Positions 24,072 to 37,129 of a stretch of 64,000 bases of DNA are shown here, in pieces. This DNA comes from Sphagnum compactum. Lineage: Eukaryota; Bryophyta; Sphagnopsida; Sphagnales. The notes beneath the pieces are model-generated. The model had not been told where the DNA came from and did not search any database. It saw only the letters and a list, made by a program, of their open reading frames with translations. The translations under genes and the position numbers were made by a program. The stretch lies in assembly GCA_965153455.1 (NCBI GenBank), contig OZ234494.1, positions 21,700,001 to 21,764,000 on the forward strand. Direction: 5' to 3'. The stretch's first letter is position 1; each line of letters begins with the position of its first letter.

Positions 24072-26356
24072 CTAGTGCCATGCTGATGCTACAATCAGCG
24101 GTCGATTCACCCAGCCCAATAACAAGGCTCCGCCTTCCTCTTTCAATCGGTACTTATCACTGTAGGACTCCAGTAATATCTTGATTGCATGGTTTACTGA
24201 GGAGCTCAGGGGGTAAGGTTGGAACCCTGCCATAGTCATCCGAGCCCTCCATTTCCCGAGCAATTCGTACCTCTCCACTCGCTCAGCATCCTCACAAGCA
24301 ACTATGTTGACAATGTCACGGGCTAAACACTGTTGCTCCACATTTACACGCTCCCGGCTCTCACGGGGTAAAGTAATGTCCAGAGACTCAAATATTGCTG
24401 AGAAGTAGCTCAGGGCCTCCATAAAGCGGGGAAAGAATGGAGCAGTATTAGTGTTAGCTTCCTGCTCAACAAGTGTCACCACCTTGGGACGAAGGCCCTT
24501 CACCATTCGCAACAGCCGGTCGCGGGGATTAGTAGTACAGACACTCTCATCAGGCATGTGATGAAGCTGTAGAGCAAAATTGACAGCAAGGGCTTCACCT
24601 GGCTGTCGCTCCAGCATCCACTCTTCCACCTGTGTACCATTCTTTGCCACTGGATGGAACACAAAAGGCACACCAACAGATTGGGCAAGCTCCCCAAGCC
24701 GCACACCCACTAGCTCTACACCTCCTGTAGGTGACATCCCTGCAAAACCTGTTCCAGGATCATCCACCCCTGTGATCCGCAGATGAGGGGGACCCCCTGG
24801 TCGCGCAGCCAAAGCTTGTATAAGGGTAACCCACTGCCCGCCCTGGGCTATTTCAAAGTCAATAATGTGCACACGTTCCTCATTCTGAAAAGCCTCTGCT
24901 ATAGCACCATTAGCTGCCATGTACCCAAACTTGAAGTAGGGACAAACTTCATACAACATTTGCATAGCTGAGAGTAGATCAGCAGTTGGGGCTTCCTTGC
25001 ACCTAAGAGTTTTGTACAGGCGTTCACCAGTTGATTCTATTCGAGCAACAAGGCCCTCCACCATGTAAGCTGCAAGGCGCTGCATTGGGTCACCGAAAAT
25101 GGACACTGCCTGATTGAGCTGTGCTATGAGCACCTTTGCCAATGGCCAGTCCTTATTCACAACAGCTTCGGCACATGCTATGAGCAACTGTTCTGACAGG
25201 CTCCTTGTCTCCTCCATAGTCTTCACCTGCAGTAAGGTCCAAAGGAGTGAACACCACAGCTGTAATTGATACAAGATTGTTGAACTATGAGCTCCCCCTT
25301 GGAGTGTCTATACTATAAAATCTGAGAAAATATGTCAGAGCTTTCCCACAGTTCATACAAAAGAACTGAAAATGGCCAAACTGTGCAGTCCTGCTTATTT
25401 CTGCATGTCTAATGGACAACCAATAGTAGAGAGCAAAGGAACTTTGAAGCAAGCCAAGTTAGATGTCCCAACAGAGCAAGTTCAGGTTGGAAGAATGATT
25501 CAATTTAGATCTCTCAGATGACAAATAACCCAAATATATTGAAAGGCATGGAACTTACTTCCTCTGAGGCAGCACTTGAATAAGTATCTGAGCTGCTTTG
25601 GCACTGCTGCTGAGAAGCCAGCTGACCAGATGCTGATGTTGCAGAATTTTGTGACTGCAAATCAAGGGGGGGGGTCTCGACTGCAAGAAGCTCTTCAAGG
25701 GTATCTGCCCAGCTCCCATCAGCCAGAGTGTTGCGCCCTTGGCTAAGGGACACGGCCAAATCTGTTTCATCTTCATCATCATCATCCAGTAGAGCACTCT
25801 TTAAGAACTGCAGTGCATGTTCCATCTCACTACTTCTCTCTGAACCTGCATACCCTCTCTGTGCTTGTTCAGCAACATGGTTGACTCCCGAATTGTATGT
25901 TGTTGTATTGTATGACTGGGTAGTAGCAGCTGATTGATACATGGTAGGTGCCAGCGCAGATGAGGGGCTGTGATATGAAGAGACTCCACTTGGCTGCCCA
26001 TAAAAGGCAACATCCTTGTGATGGGACTGGATTTCAAAAGAGCCTTCACTGCGGTAGGATGTCTCACTGTGGAAAGAAATAGGACTCCAACCTTGCCCAC
26101 TGCTTGGGGCTACATCAGATGCAGCTTGAGATGAGTCTGGTGGTGAAAGTGGGGAGATTGGCGAGCCCTGGTCCTTAATTTGGTTAACTCCATACTGCAC
26201 CTGCCTTTGCTTCTCAGTATAAGGTTGTTTTGCAGTGTAGTAGATGGGTGCTGGCTGGCTATTTGCTGTGTCCAGAAGGCATTCTTTCTCTCTGTCACTG
26301 GGCCTCTGTGGTGCCAATCCAATAGTTCCCAACTCTGGACGATATTGCACACTCAT
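24072..26356 (-). CDS. GRAS transcriptional regulator, PAT1 subfamily
   Basis: Coding exons 26356-25559 and 25226-24072 join in phase 0 (donor GTAAGT, acceptor TGCAG) to give 650 residues. The N-terminal ~265 residues are Ser/Gln-rich and disordered-looking, with an acidic patch (LLDDDDEDETDLAVSL) as in other PAT1-type proteins. The C-terminal GRAS domain is complete. LHRI begins SLSEQLLIACAEAV; VHIID is at about 385-389 in ERVHIIDFEIAQGGQW; LHRII contains LAVNFALQLHHMPDESV; the PFYRE region follows at FSAIFESLD; the SAW end reads WVNRPLIVASAWH. PYFKFGYMAANGAIAEA and TLVEQEANTNTAPF are typical of PAT1/SCL1/SCL5/SCL13/SCL21. Known members act in phytochrome and stress signalling, probably as co-regulators in the nucleus and cytoplasm; this gene's own role is inferred. 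Confidence 0.93.
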
Positions 26357-27990
26357 GGTTTCTGAAAGGTCTGAATTTGACTTGTATCACAGTGTGCTCT
26401 GCCACACTAGTCGTAGTGTCTGGTATTCACTTTGTTGTGCAGTCACTTCTTCAAATGACAACATCAACAAGCTCCAATCCCAAGTAGCCCATAGAGTGTT
26501 GAGCTTCAGTGGACAATCCAAACCGTGCGTCCTGTTGTTTTAACCCAATTCTGGAAGGATTCTCTGGCACAATAGAAGAAGCACAAAGTGCGCTGATTCA
26601 ACTAGCAACTCTGTTCCAACAAAAGCAAACGCCACTCAGTGTCCTAACTGAGCAAAGATTCCCAACAATAGTTTTTCCACAACAATGCTTCCTCCAAAGC
26701 CAACCATTACTAAGAGGATTCAAGACCGGCAACTGCAGCACGACTAGTTATGGGACAGACATGGTTGTTCCCTATGAGCATGACTGCCCAGAAAGACAAC
26801 GGGCAACAGTCAAAGAGACCATGAGACCATTCGGTAACTCTGGAAAGCCATATGATTCAGCGCAAGCGACAACCGGATTGTCATAGCAAGAACCATGCAT
26901 TCTGGAGGACTCCAGCGTTACTAAAACGCAATATGCGATATTTCGAAGCTAATCAGACGCTCCTGAGCAGCACCGAAAAGAAAGGCGGACACAACAAGCA
27001 GCCATAATAGAGAGAGGCGGCTGCCGCCGCCGAGTCTATCTTTGAAAACTCCCAGTTCAGCGGCGACCCCAAAATTGCCCGCAATGACAGGGACTGCTGA
27101 AGTGAGAGATTCCTAGAAAGGGACCATCAAGTTCCTAAAACAAAAGCTTCACAGGCTCTTACTGAGAGAATCTTTCTATCAGCGGAAGCCGAGAGAGAGA
27201 GAGAGAAAGAGAGACAGAGACAGAGAAGTGCCGTAATACAACCTTCCTTGGACACACTCCCCGGGTACTAAGGAGGTCAACGGCCTGGAAGGCCCACTAA
27301 ACCCGAGAACACAAGAGTTTCAAGGGTGCAATTCAGGCCGTGGACAAAACAAGACACAGATAGATATCCCTAAGAAAGAAGGAAGAAAAAACTGTCATAA
27401 GACCGAAGGCGAAACCTTCAAAACAAAAACGTTCGGCTTTCTCACCGAAATCTCCGTCGACAAAACAAAACAAAAGGCAAGACAAGATTTCGTCATACAA
27501 CTTACAGCAACAACAGAAGCCAGAAAAGACACAGGAAGCACGGCGGCGGCGACAGCAGCAGCAGCGGCAGCAGACGGTTCTTCCGTCCAGCATCATAAGA
27601 CCAGCAGCAGCCCAAATATCTTCTTCCCCCCCGCCACCGCCCTTTCTTCCTCAAATCTCCACCAAAACCACAGCAATTTGTTTCCGAAAGAAGGCAAATG
27701 GAACTTCCCGCGGCCGTCTTAGTAAGAGAGGAAAGCTATGGAGCTTTTGTAACGCACTCCTTCCGACAGCAAAGCAAAAATCCCCTGTTTTACTTGTGCG
27801 CTGCGAATGCGTCGCGAGTCCGAGTCGATCTCACTGTCTCTTGCTCCGATTGTCCCGTCGCGGTTCTCGACACCTTCCGCGACCGTACGACCGCGTTTTC
27901 CCCCCCCCCCCCGGCCCTTCCGCCCCTTCACCCGCCCGTCCGACGGCCGAAATACCGCCAGTCCGCCGCCTGATTGGAAGGCGAGCGAGG
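26357..27990 (-). promoter_or_regulatory. GRAS gene 5' leader, probable leader intron and promoter
   Basis: The base just upstream of the ATG follows an acceptor-like TTTCAG (near 26363), and a strong donor GTAAGT lies on the minus strand at 27505-27500, so a leader intron of about 1.1 kb is likely. GC content and CpG rise sharply from about 27540 to 27985, the likely promoter. A CT-rich microsatellite (minus strand) is at about 27190-27230. Plus-strand open frames here are antisense shadows. Confidence 0.5.
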
Positions 27991-28006
27991 GGATGGGAAG
28001 GGATTT

Positions 28007-28028
28007 GGGGGGGGGGGGGGGGGGGGGG
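28007..28028 (+). repeat. G22 homopolymer, with a C13 run 95 bp to the left
   Basis: Twenty-two consecutive G (28007-28028) and thirteen C (27900-27912) flank the CpG-rich GRAS promoter. Further G runs lie at 28250-28271 and 28478-28484. Such runs are prone to slippage and G-quadruplex formation; the exact lengths may also be sequencing artefacts. Confidence 0.8.
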
Positions 28029-31000
28029 AGAGGGCGTATTATTGTGTTTTTTTTTTTGTTTTTTGTTATTTTTTGTCTGTTTTTAGTTTGGAATGGAGTG
28101 ATGAGTATCTTATGGTGAGGGGATGAAATGGGTCCCATCATCCCCATGTGGTCTAGTTGCATGCAATTTGATGCTCCTGGGATTTGGGATTGGCGGGCTA
28201 GCTACTCACTTTATTTTCCTTTTTGTTTTTTTTTGGCATTAAACTTTTGGGGGGGTTGGGGGGGGGGGGGGAGAAAGGTAAGTTACTTAAGAAGGACACC
28301 ATAGTTGGGAAGTTCCAGTGTAGGGTCCATTTGAGGCGGGATGGCCTGATCCTGGTAATTACCGAGCATAAAAAACCTGGTCCAGTTTTTTTTATCTTTA
28401 ATTTTTATTTTTCTTCCCCTCTCCCTATGATATCCGGCGGGTATCATATGATTTTTTAAATTTTTAAAAAAATTTGGGGGGGGGATGGGTTGTTGAAATG
28501 AAACAAAATTCATTGTGGGACAAAAGGAACACAAATACAACCCAGAGAGGTCAGCCACACGAGCAAACACCCTCATATCTACAGGACGGCAACTACCAAC
28601 GAATTAATTATTCAAAGGCACCCAACTCAGGTAAGACCATAGGACCACCGAATATCAAGATCCTCCCAACAATAGAGTAGCTCTTGACCCCCACAAGCTA
28701 CATGTGAAATGAGGTGAGGTACTCATGTTTGACATAAGGCAAGACATCAATTAACACGAGTTTTCTTCGTTCCAACTTAGCATAGTCAAGTAGAGCTTTC
28801 CGTATGAGGTTCTACAACTTTCCTTCTCATCACTATTCGTTATGGAAGACTAGATCATTGCACTCTAACCAAATGAATCATAGAGTAATAATACCTCTAA
28901 GTTGATCTCACACATGACATGAAGCTTACATACTTGTATCGAAAGTTTGTTGTAAAAAATACACTACTCCCAACAAGGCGATTTCCAAGGCTTGTTGAAT
29001 TGGGAGCTTACAATCTCCATGCTCGTGAGAATTGTGAACACCCATTTCCATGCTCTTCAAGCCTATTAGCATTCCTAAAATTGGTGAAGGATCATTTCTA
29101 GTATGTCCAAGCAACACCATTCACATGTCTAAAAAATGTTGGTGTTTAGGAGTGTTTTGTAATTTGCCTTGTGCCCAGTTGACCACATGAAATCGACTTC
29201 CTTCTTAGCTCCTAATGTCACACATCCTAACACCATCTCGTGGTAATTGGCCCTTGTGATAGACTAGAAGTGGGTGAAGAACTTGATCATGATACCATCA
29301 AGCTTCAAAACCTTCCTATATGCCTTTTAGTCATTCTATCATTGAATCACATGTGCATCGTCTAAGATGTGTGCATTTATCCAAGTGCGGTCTTAGTGGC
29401 AATGACCTTCTTCACAAATTTAAAGATGATTAGATTTGATTTTTTTTGCCACAAGGTCATGCACATTCTTAAACTGTTGGGTGAACAATCATTTTGCAAC
29501 ATATCCAATGGAACTTGTGTCGACTTTGCACACCCACTTTGACCCCACCTTAGCCCAATTTAAATACTTTCGAGTTATTTTGGGTGTGTAAGGGCTTCAT
29601 TTGTTCATTTAATTATCCCCCTCAAGCCAACAATTAAAATTGAAATGAAAAAAATTATTAATTTACACTTGACATCACTATCAATGCAAGTATTACATAA
29701 ATCTTAATCCTTAAATTTTATTTGCCCCCATTGTTTTTAGATGTTGTAAAAAGAAAAACCAAAAAAAAAACTCAACATGAATCTCATTATGAGATAGAGG
29801 TTGGGGGTTTTATCCTATAAAATTTGATTATAACTTATAAGAGGAAACAACAAAAGTATGAAGTTGAAAGATTCAATGTTTATGCTCACATTTTGTTTCA
29901 GATATTTTCTCATAAGGATGGGGAAAAATCCTAAAATAAAGATGTTTTACAAAAAGGTTTATTAAATGTATAAACTAGAAAATGAAAATTATATTATCAT
30001 TTTTTTTTCATACACCCTAGTCATCATTGGCTTCATTGAATTGGACTCATTGATTTGGTGGGAAGACACCACAACAAAAATAGATAAGGTTAATTGAATT
30101 ACATCATGGGAGTTGGGATAATCAAATTTTTATGCCTAATCATCATTTTTGACATGCAAATATGGGTCAATTTGAATTACATTTAATGAAACATCATGTT
30201 GCTCATCAATCGTCAATTTTGATGAAGCAACATGTTGAATTACAACCACAACTCCTTTTGCACATCCTTTTCCAACTCAATTTAAACAATTTCTTTCCCA
30301 CTAACTATGTGGTTTCAAATCCTACACATTCCTATAAAAATAAAAGACAAAAAATGAAACAAGGGACCCAAAAAATAAACATAAAAATAGAAGATATAGA
30401 AAATAAAAATCATAAATAAAATTTAAAACGAAAAAAAGGAAAAATAATAAATAAATAAGAAACATTAAAAAAAAACACACACACAACCTTATATTTAAAA
30501 AAAGATATCAAAAATTAGAAAAACAAAAAAAATAAAAAAGTTTAATCTTCTTTTTCTTCTTGGCATTCCCAAACCCCTTGTAATTTGATCCTCTTGTAAT
30601 TTTTAAAAAAAAAAGTTTAATCAAGGGGAGTTTCAAGCTTCCTTAATATCAAACACACCACAAAAAAGATGACAACAAATGTGATGCTCATTGTTGTCAC
30701 TATGAAATACATATAACCAAACAAACAAACAAAAAAAGAATCATAGTGATTAATGCAGTGTTGATTATCATCATTGTAAGGTGCTTGTAAAAAAAAAAAA
30801 ACAATGATGATGAATTGTAACTCATTATCATCGTCATGCTTTGAAAAAAAGTGAGAACAATGACGAGCTACAATTTGTTGCCATTTGTATCTTCACCTTT
30901 TTTTTAAAAAAAATAATGAGATGATGCGAATGAACTTGCAATTCATCATCAACATCTACTTCAAAAACGTTAAAAATAAACAAGAACAAATGACAACAAC

Positions 31001-31530
31001 AATGAATTACACTTGTGGTTGTTATCAAATAGATTCAAAATTTTCAAAAAAGTAAAAAAGGATGAAGGTGGATAAGTTTACCTAAAATTGTAGTGTATGC
31101 AAAAGTGTAAGCAACAACATGGCAATGGAGGTTGAGGTCATGACAAGGTGATGGCATAGAAGTGGAGGTGTTAACAATAGTGTAGTCGAAAAAGAAGGGG
31201 AGGGGTTTAGGAGTGAAAATGGGTTTGGGATAAAAAGGTAGGGTTGTTAGTAGGTAGGAATGGTAGGTAGCAAGGAGTAGGTCAATAGGAAGAGGGTTTA
31301 AAAAAAATCTTAAACTAACCCAAAACCCAACAACTAGCACTAAGTTGGGTTTCACTCCAATGAAACCCAAAACAAGTTTTTCCCAACCGGTGCACTAGTG
31401 GGTGCTACTTCATTATGACTTTAATGAATACGTGTGCATTAAATTGATTTCATAATGTTTCAACCCACATAGGAGAAATTAATGAATTATTGAATATTTA
31501 AATTAGAACAGACATTTGCAGGAAAATTTA

Positions 31531-31645
31531 AGTGTGCTATTGGTATTTTTGGAAAACCTTGACGAGTAGGATTTAAAGAAAGCAATTTGAACAAAATTGG
31601 ACCTAAAATGTGAGAGATATTGGATTTTGAATTATTTTTGTAATT
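31531..31645 (+). repeat. Dispersed repeat family A, copy 1
   Basis: Shares GTGTGC-xxTTGGT-TTTTTGGAAA, CTTGA-GAG-AGGATTT, AATGTG-GAGATATTG and a following ATTTT-AA-T-ATTT block with 44366-44480. A shorter match starts at about 44208. Confidence 0.6.
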
Positions 31646-33584
31646 GGAAATTGAATTATATTACAAAATGATTGGGTAACCCTAAACCCTAAACAATCAC
31701 TACCTTTGCTTACAAAGTGTCCCCACCATAGGGAATTTAAAAAAATACTCATTTGAACACATGATGAAAATTTTGAATTTGGGGTCCAAGCATGGTAAAT
31801 TAGATTGCTCATGTTCCTTGCAACATAAATGAAAAGTAATCGTGAAGTAAGCTTTGATATATTATTAATTCAATAATTAATATGACCATTTTCTTCAACT
31901 TTTTAAAAATTTAACTACATGTTAAAAATATGTTTAAGTATATTTATTGAGATTCAAATAAAGCTCACAAACTTTATAGCCTTTAAGTAGGCTGTAAGTA
32001 GATGAAATATTACATTATTCTAATTTTTGATTCAATGGGATCCTATAATGTACTTGTGGCTTTTCATTTCTTTCACATTCTATTCAAAATCTATCTAACT
32101 TGTAAAGTAAAAGTAGGAAAGAAAAAAAGATTTGCCAATCAATTTCAAACATATTTGTTACCTACTTTTATTATATTAAAGTTCTTTAATTTTTATACTC
32201 AACTTACGACAAACCCAATGGAGGCATAGATGTTTTCAAAATGAAACATAAAAAGTTTTCCAATCTATTTTCTTGTGTTTATGTAAAAAATTGTCATATT
32301 TTTAAATGGGATTTTAGGTGATGTACTTTTTGGTCTAATTTACCATGCTTTCACCCTTTGGGCAAAAAATGACATCAAAAAAAAAAAGTTAGACTAAAGG
32401 TGACATAAAACAAAAAAAAGTTAAAGAAAAATTCATAAATGCACTATTTTGATGCAGTTTTTAACTTCACCACAAGTTTGTTTCTTTGTGTGTGTGAGAG
32501 TGTGTGTGTGTGTGAGAGCCCATGTGTGTGAAAGATGTTGAAGCATGAGTGAATTGATGCATGAGAAAGTTGTAAATGAAACCATAGCCAAAAGCTTTCA
32601 TGGAGTTATCTCAAAAAAGATTGTGAGGTTTTTTTTGGTTTCATGAAATTTGAGCGAAGTGCTTTGAATAAGTTTTTGGGATGGTTTGGTAAGCTTTTGG
32701 TTATGGAAGCTTTTGGTTTTGGGAGTCATAGGTTTCAAGAGCATTTGATTTTGTTAAACTTTCAATAAGGTGTTTAAATTTTTTGGTTTTGGAACTTCCA
32801 ACAAGTTTTGCAAGGGGTCAAAGGGGTCTACAAAGGTATGGCTTGGGGCAATCATTTGGAGGAAGGGGTCCTTCCATCAACTTTTTCTCACCTTCTATTT
32901 TCTAATTTGTTATCTATTTTAGGTGATTTTACAAACAATTAAGAACTATCTATTATAATAAAAAGAGGGTGTGAAACTCCTTGTGAAACTTTAGTTGATT
33001 TTATGGGTATCTTCATTATACCATTGTAACAACATGTTGAATTTTTTTTGTAGCGTGTGTGGAGGTAGATGTATCCAACATAATTTAGCCTTGGATAGAT
33101 AGTGGGCTTTTCAAAACATAAAGCCTATGGATGCATGTTTGTGGATTTTAGGTGTTTTGTGAAATTGGCTAGTTTTATAATAAAAAAATTTTGTGCCCAC
33201 AAAATATGAGGGGTATTTTTAAAAAATTCAATCAAATTTTACGTTGGGTAAGACCTTAAAGGTGAAGCTTGACCATAACTCAAGCTTCTTTGGGCTTTCA
33301 TCTTGGGGCCTTTATTTTGGCATAACCTTACTCCATGAGCTTTACCTTGCACAAAATTAAAGGCATCATTGTTTTATAATTTAGTGCATTGAGTGGTATT
33401 GGGGTTGGGTGTGTATACTACCTCCTAAAGATCTAATAATATTTTTCCTATGTTAATTTTTCTACCTTCCCAAGCCTCTAGGGGAATTGAATCGTCATGC
33501 ATATTCATGTTGTATATAGGTGTATATTTAATTTTTTAATAAATTAGTTGATGGGTGCACCCAAAGTGTATGTATATATATGGG

Positions 33585-34720
33585 AAGGAACCACTTTGAT
33601 TGGCTCATTTTGAAACATTGAACACTTGCCAATACAATCACACCTTCCTCTCCCCCCCCCTTTGTGCTGGGTGAATGAAAGTACATTGTGGGTGAACCAT
33701 TTTTGTTCAAAAAAAAGGTGATGTATAACAAGTATCATAATATGCAATAAGTTAAAATTTTGATGACATTCTTTGGCAATCCTAAACATAAGCAAAAAAT
33801 TTTAAAATGTGCATGACAACATTATGAAATTCAAAGTTCATGATAAATTGAATTTAATCTTGATCCAGTAGTTAGATGAAGAAGGTTGAAACTCAATGTA
33901 TATTCAATATATAACTTATAGTTTTTCAATGACCATAATGCCTCATGTTTGAGATTCATAACACATTAGCAAAAAAAGATAATTGAAAAAATAATGTAAT
34001 GTCCCATTACAAAATCTCCTCCTTTTTCATGTGGTATTAGTTTCGTTTTAAAATGACAAGATTATTATGCATTCATTGCTCAAAAAAAAGGAAAAATAAT
34101 AATTTTTCAACAACTTTTCAGCCAAAAAATTTAAACTTCAAAATGGTCCTTGACTTCTATATAATATCACTCACCACCAAAAAAAAAAATCAACCAAAAA
34201 TTCTATCAACAATTTTAGTTTTGAAATATATATGCAAACTTTGTGATGAATATTATTTTATCACAAATATACACTAGACGTTAAGTTTTTCAATGTTTTT
34301 TGGATTTTTTAAGGGAATTAACTAGTTTAAGTCTAAGGCTAATCAACTATACTTAAAAAAAAAGAAAAATAGTTCAAAATGCAATGTTGATACATTGTAA
34401 AACATTGTAAAAATATTAATTGTAGAAAGATTATATGTGTCGTTGCAATTTTGGGGGATGCAGTCTGATTTCACAATTCCACCCCCCCCACCATGTGTTT
34501 TTGTTTAATCTTGAATGCTTGATTTATTTGTCACCATTTTAAACCTAGGCTGATGGAAGGAAAGAGGAATAGATGTGTAAGTATATATATATAAAAGGTG
34601 AGTACCTGTTTATTATTTTTATTAATTAATCGGGCAATTCACTTTTTTTCTATACAGAAATCCCTTTAAGGAGCCACTTTGATTGGCCCATCACCAATTT
34701 TTTTGAAACATTGGGCACTC
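33585..34720 (+). repeat. Dispersed repeat family B, two nearby copies
   Basis: 33585-33630 and 34667-34720 share CCACTTTGATTGGC-CAT, a TGAAACATTG block and CACT. A weaker third copy is at about 52613-52675 (GGCCACTATGAATGGCCCAT). Confidence 0.6.
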
Positions 34721-34914
34721 CCTAAAAAAAAAAAACTTTGAAAGCTTGCCACAATATTTGTTTCTATGTAAAGGAGTCAGAAAGCTTTCCCCTTGGCTCA
34801 CTCAAATAGCTAAGAAGAGAAAAACTTTGGGCAAACTATATGGGATAAAAGTGTGATCTTCAAATAAAATAATTATTTGACATTGAAAAGTTGAACTTGG
34901 CATGGTACTAGGGT

Positions 34915-35275
34915 AACTCTCGATCCCGTCAGGTGTCTTCCCAAAATAAGGGGCCAAGGATGACTAGTAGCCTAATCCAGCCCAAATGTAGCTTGTAGGG
35001 TATGTCCTCAACCTCAAGGCTTCACCCATGGTAAGGCATGAGGCAAACATTGTCATGAACTTAAACATGCATAGATCATCTTAAGAAGTGTAGGAGAGGG
35101 ATGATTCCAATGGCCATTCATTAAGATTGGGAAGGATCTTATACATAAAAGTTAACATACTTTTTCTCCCACTCTTAAGAAGTAGGCCTAAGATCCGTCC
35201 ACTTTACAAGGAGTCTTTACAAGGAGGGATGTTCATGGTGCCTTCCGAATACATTAGGAAATTCCTCCCCATGCT
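34915..35275 (+). repeat. Dispersed repeat family C, copy 1
   Basis: The best-conserved part (35189-35272) matches 52076-52155: AAGATCC-TCC-CTTT-CAA, then GGAGGGAT-TTCATGG, then TTC-AATACA-TA-GAAATT-CTCC. Looser similarity may extend to the left in both copies. Confidence 0.55.
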
Positions 35276-35727
35276 TTACATATGTTGTGTAAAAACTATA
35301 TACACAATTTTACAAGGTGTATGGAATATGCTTGTGATCAATGGAAGAAAAAAAGCCTAGATTGTTAGAGTGGGAGCATTGAATCATTTTAAGGAGTTAA
35401 CTTTAACCTCATCAAATTCACACTCAAATGTTGTAATAGCCTCATAGGCTTGTGCCTAGATGCAAAAAAAATTGTGGTCAATAAGATTGCTCTAATGGTG
35501 CATGTTTTCAGAGTTGCCTCGGTGAACTAGTACTTTCGTGTTGAATGCAAAAGACATGCAAATTACAAATAGAAGAATGTGGAGTTTTTGCACATCATTC
35601 TTTGATTTTACTCAAGATGTGCAAAGCACAAACCCTAATAATCATGTATACAATTTCTACCTTGCAATTGTATACCAAACAATGTTGTGGCCCGTTACTT
35701 GTGTTGTTTTTCTTGAAGTTTGTGATG

Positions 35728-35900
35728 TAGCCAAAGTGACGGTACCCAAATCTGGCTATAAACCAAATATGATAATACAAATTCTTAACCATCCTTTAAC
35801 ATTTTTGGCTACTCAGGGGAACCAAATGTAAAATTTTGACAACTTTTACTATTGGTTGGAAACCCCTAAAATCAATTCATTTTTCAATTTTGATTTTGAC
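35728..35900 (+). repeat. Dispersed repeat family D, copy 1
   Basis: 35746-35850 matches 50629-50750: CCAAATCTGGCTATA-ACCA, ACAAAT-CTTAA-CATCCTT, TTGG-CTACTCA-GG and a TTTTTACT-like end. Copy 2 lies immediately downstream of the LINE insertion. Confidence 0.65.
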
Positions 35901-36760
35901 AAAATTTTGCAAGTTAGGAAAATGATGTTGGGTTGCTCTGTGCTTGAATAATACAGTTGATATTTGGTTGTAGCAACTAGGCTATGATTGTCTATCACCG
36001 ATCGTTGGTTGATGATGCTTCTGAATTTTTCTTATTTCACATTTGTTTTGAGTGCTGTAAAGAGTTAAGGAAGCACCAAGCTAAGCCTTACAGTATCTAA
36101 TTCAGCTCCAGAGACAAATGAGCAATAGAGAAGAAGGAGCAAAGAGCATGTTGAAATCACATAATGCATTTTAAAGACAATGACCATTTATTTCTAAAGC
36201 TCATATTTTTATTAAAAAATTGTCAGTTTTGAGTGTCTACAAAATTTATGGGTGCGTCAAACAAAATTTTACATCGCTTTGAATGAGTTCCAGAAGCAAA
36301 AGAACAACATGTAGAAAAGCTCCGAAGACCATGAATGTGCTAAAATCTTAAAATTTGAATTATGTTGATACTTATTTTGGACAATCATATCTTCATCATT
36401 TATTTATGTATTTTGTTCAGTTTGAGTGATCTCAACAACCATGGATGTGTGCCAAGTTGAGCTCCAAGAAAACCTTTTGACCTTGAAAGAAAAAGTAGCA
36501 ATTTCTAGGATTCAAAGCTGTCTTAGAGCTTAAGTGTTCACTCACTTGGCCTATCTACCCTTTCCTTATTCACTTGAGGATTGCAGTTTTCTGGATTACG
36601 TGACCCAGCAGCACCTACCAGTGCAGCATCCATTAGAATTGGGTTATGTGCTATGGAATGGCCCTGGTTGGGTGAGCCCATTCCACTTGGAAAGTGTTGG
36701 GTGAACTGAGGGCTTTACCAGTGCAGCAATCAATTGGGCAGATTTTAATTTTTAATTTTT

Positions 36761-36798
36761 TTCCCATGATACCTGATAGATACCAGGCATCATGGGAA
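36761..36798. repeat. 38-bp near-perfect hairpin
   Basis: TTCCCATGATACCTG (36761-36775) pairs with CAGGCATCATGGGAA (36784-36798) at 14 of 15 positions around an 8-nt loop, with AT-rich flanks. It may be the core of a small fold-back element. Confidence 0.85.
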
Positions 36799-36968
36799 AG
36801 AAGTTTAATTTAATTTTTTATAAAAAAAATTGAAAAAAAAAACCCAGTCATTTCGGAAAATAAAATGCCCACCCTTCACAGAGGAAAAATTCCATGCAAT
36901 AAGGCATCCTCCAACTATACTACAAAAGTACTGAGTGTTACATGTAGGGTAAAGGGTTGGGCGGCAGA

Positions 36969-37115
36969 CCCATGCACAGGAACACAGGCCAAAACTTCAG
37001 AATTTGCAGCTCTGGCACATTCAGCATACCAAATCACATGGGCATGCATCACAGGAACATGCACAACTTCAGAATTGGAAGCTCTGGCAAATTCCACAAG
37101 ACTGAAATTCGCACT
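36969..37115. repeat. 72-bp tandem duplication, open in one minus-strand frame
   Basis: CACAGGAAC-A, then ACTTCAGAATT and AGCTCTGGCA-ATTC occur twice with a 72-bp period (ACTTCAG at 36994 and ACTTC at 37066). Since 72 is a multiple of three, the minus strand reads a 24-residue repeat (ARASNSEVVHVP and ARAANSEVLACVP). Whether it is translated is unknown. Confidence 0.65.
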
Positions 37116-37129
37116 GCCCATAGATGGCT

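Larger units (their letters stand above)
28200..36600. other. AT-rich gene-free interval
   Basis: No gene can be supported. It contains G runs at its left end, A/T homopolymers, a telomere-type pair near 31678, a TG/AG microsatellite near 32488-32515 and members of several dispersed repeat families shared with 44-52 kb. Open frames are short and show no recognised domain. Confidence 0.55.

Noticed and set aside
26509-26886. 125-residue open frame, plus strand
   Set aside because: Antisense to the likely GRAS leader intron; no recognised domain.
27719-28162. 147-residue minus-strand frame over the GC-rich promoter
   Set aside because: Proline/glycine/arginine content arises from G and C homopolymers; no conserved motif.
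29100-29560. Possible copia-type polymerase fragment on the minus strand (KWVCKVD, FTQQF)
   Set aside because: Only two short words resemble the family; the order and the rest of the sequence do not, and stops are frequent.
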